Part shown: positions 62,979-64,000 of the stretch, one piece after another | Numbering within the stretch: the stretch's first letter is position 1 | Layout of the letters: each line of letters begins with the position of its first letter | From: Flavobacterium sp. TR2 | Lineage (GTDB): Bacteria > Bacteroidota > Bacteroidia > Flavobacteriales > Flavobacteriaceae | Length of the DNA stretch: 64,000 nt | Assembly: GCF_025252405.1 (NCBI RefSeq) | Contig: NZ_CP104307.1 | Span: 2,542,001-2,606,000 of the forward strand | Direction of reading: 5' to 3' | Notes under the pieces: model-generated | Database searches by the model: none | Seen by the model: only the letters and a program-made list of their open reading frames with translations | What the model was told of the DNA's origin: nothing | Made by a program: the position numbers and the translations under genes

Positions 62979-62991
62979 TTTACAGTTACGT

Positions 62992-63813
62992 TTAAATGGT
63001 TTCAGTTGAAAGTTTTTTTTCAGAATCGTTAGTTAGAGCAATTACCAACGCAATTCCGCAGAAAAGTAAAGCAATAATAGCGCGTACAATTTCATTTCCG
63101 CCACCCACAGTCGGATTTGCAATAGCATCTTGTAGGTGGAAAAAAAGTACAAAAAGTAAAAGCATTAAAGCTAAAAGAAGCGAAATTGGTTTTATCCAAA
63201 GCTTGAAAATAATCGCAATGCCCGAACAAATAAGTGCAACACCTACAAAATAAGTCCAAAACATTGTTCCTGGCAGCCATTTAGGAACCATTGTTGACAC
63301 AAACTCAGCAAAAAGAAAATGGCTTAAACCAAACAAAAGCATTAAAAGCGAATAGAAAATTCGCCCAACTGGAATAAGTTTTTCTAGAAATGAGTCAAAT
63401 TTGCTTTCGCTTTTGTGCGCACTATACGAACCCGCCAATACAAACGCTCCACCGCTATATGTTAGTTCTTCAATAGCATTGATCCAAATTTGTGTAGCGT
63501 TGGTTTTATCGGTATTAAAAACGAAAATAAAAGGCAGATGAGAAACAATAAAAGCGGCAAGAAAAGCAAAACCTAAATAGAGACAGACTTTTTTGGCATC
63601 TATAAATTTAATGGTAACGATTCCTGAAATAATGATTCCTGCCAATATTAAAATGATTCCGGTAAGGATGGAAAAAACAGGATATTCATGTGCCCAAGCG
63701 GGAAAAGGAGATAAAATTTCAGATCGAAAATCTTTAATAATAAGCTGATGCACTCCCAAGGCAATGATACCGATACCGTAAAATAAACGGCCGATTTTAA
63801 TAAGTCCTTTCAT
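62992..63813 (-). CDS. DoxX-like membrane protein with internal duplication
   Basis: The 273-residue protein has about eight membrane helices in two similar halves. GRLFYGIGIIALGVHQLIIK with PFPAWAHEYPVFSILTGIIL in the first half corresponds to GRIFYSLLMLLFGLSHFLFA with MVPKWLPGTMFWTYFVGVAL in the second. Each half looks like one four-helix DoxX-type unit. A C-terminal Gly-rich GGGNEIVRAI segment precedes the last helix. Function is unknown; DoxX relatives are tied to redox or membrane stress in some bacteria. A -7 element lies 40 bases upstream. Confidence 0.8.
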   Translation of the reverse strand: MKGLIKIGRLFYGIGIIALGVHQLIIKDFRSEILSPFPAWAHEYPVFSILTGIILILAGIIISGIVTIKFIDAKKVCLYLGFAFLAAFIVSHLPFIFVFNTDKTNATQIWINAIEELTYSGGAFVLAGSYSAHKSESKFDSFLEKLIPVGRIFYSLLMLLFGLSHFLFAEFVSTMVPKWLPGTMFWTYFVGVALICSGIAIIFKLWIKPISLLLALMLLLFVLFFHLQDAIANPTVGGGNEIVRAIIALLFCGIALVIALTNDSEKKLSTETI

Positions 63814-63853
63814 TAATAGTGGTTTTAGATAGTAAATTTGTTTTTGGTATGAC

Positions 63854-63861
63854 CAAATATA
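63854..63861 (-). promoter_or_regulatory. -7 promoter element of the DoxX-like gene
   Basis: TATATTTG on the minus strand matches TAnnTTTG, about 40 bases before the start at 63813. The rest of 63862-64000 holds no supported gene. Confidence 0.45.
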
Positions 63862-64000
63862 TAAATTTATTGACTAAAATACTGATTTAATGAGGATTGT
63901 ATTTTTTTTATTTTGTCTTTTAATTCGTTTCGAAGAAAAACAATTAAGAAGCATGGAAACACAAAATAAAGGAAGAGCAGATTACTGATGTAAAAAAAAG

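Noticed and set aside
63890..63988. 32-residue frame at the right end of the window
   Set aside because: Very short, AT-rich, no family or good composition; it stops before the window end and is probably chance.

Overview
The window reads as chromosomal DNA of a Flavobacterium-like member of the Bacteroidota. The base composition is AT-rich. Genes lack Shine-Dalgarno sequences, several promoters carry the flavobacterial -7 element TAnnTTTG, and the gene families fit: a type IX secretion sorting domain, PorP/SprF, TonB receptors, a fused SecDF, and many dispersed palindromic repeats between genes. No tRNA, rRNA, CRISPR array, prophage or insertion sequence was recognised.

Layout. 1-2.8 kb: a membrane-protein cluster (DUF4350, DUF4129, SpoIIM-like, divergent RDD). 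2.9-4.4 kb: a secreted protein and a TRIC-type channel. 4.4-11.8 kb: a surface polysaccharide locus (FemAB/GNAT-like acyltransferase, sugar aminotransferase, Wzx-type flippase, four GT2 glycosyltransferases, FdtA/QdtA-like cupin), coupled to ftsE. 12.8-18.7 kb: a giant TPR protein and a plugless outer-membrane barrel around a PhzF-like gene. 18.8-19.8 kb: an acetyltransferase and a small GreA-related protein. 19.8-20.1 kb: a patch of several repeats. 20.4-24.1 kb: two tandem asparagine synthetase genes, the second with a degraded glutaminase site. 24.4-31.3 kb: gyrB, mdh, secDF and a PagL-like lipid A deacylase. 31.3-36.4 kb, minus strand: lgt, yidD, cysS, folE and an aminotransferase. 36.5-44.2 kb: a type IX secretion-type surface locus (retropepsin-PDZ protein, type B sorted adhesin, SprF-like and PorE-like proteins, lipoprotein). 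44.3-48.4 kb: DUF1573, valS and a GyrI-like gene. 48.7-54.6 kb: two TonB receptors around a DUF4198 protein, probably for metal uptake. 54.8-64 kb: MFS transporter, small lipoproteins, topB, an Rnk/GreA-like factor, SRPBCC, DUF5995 and a duplicated DoxX-like membrane protein.

Most of the window is ordinary core genome. The points most worth a second look are: the AsnB paralogue that has lost its N-terminal nucleophile and two other glutaminase residues; palindromic dispersed repeats that seem to have inserted in frame into two protein genes; a large nested inverted-repeat cassette at 56.7-57.0 kb; a REP-like doublet with compensating base changes; and matching extended promoters in front of the two TonB receptors. 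No clear unknown defence or mobile system was found.
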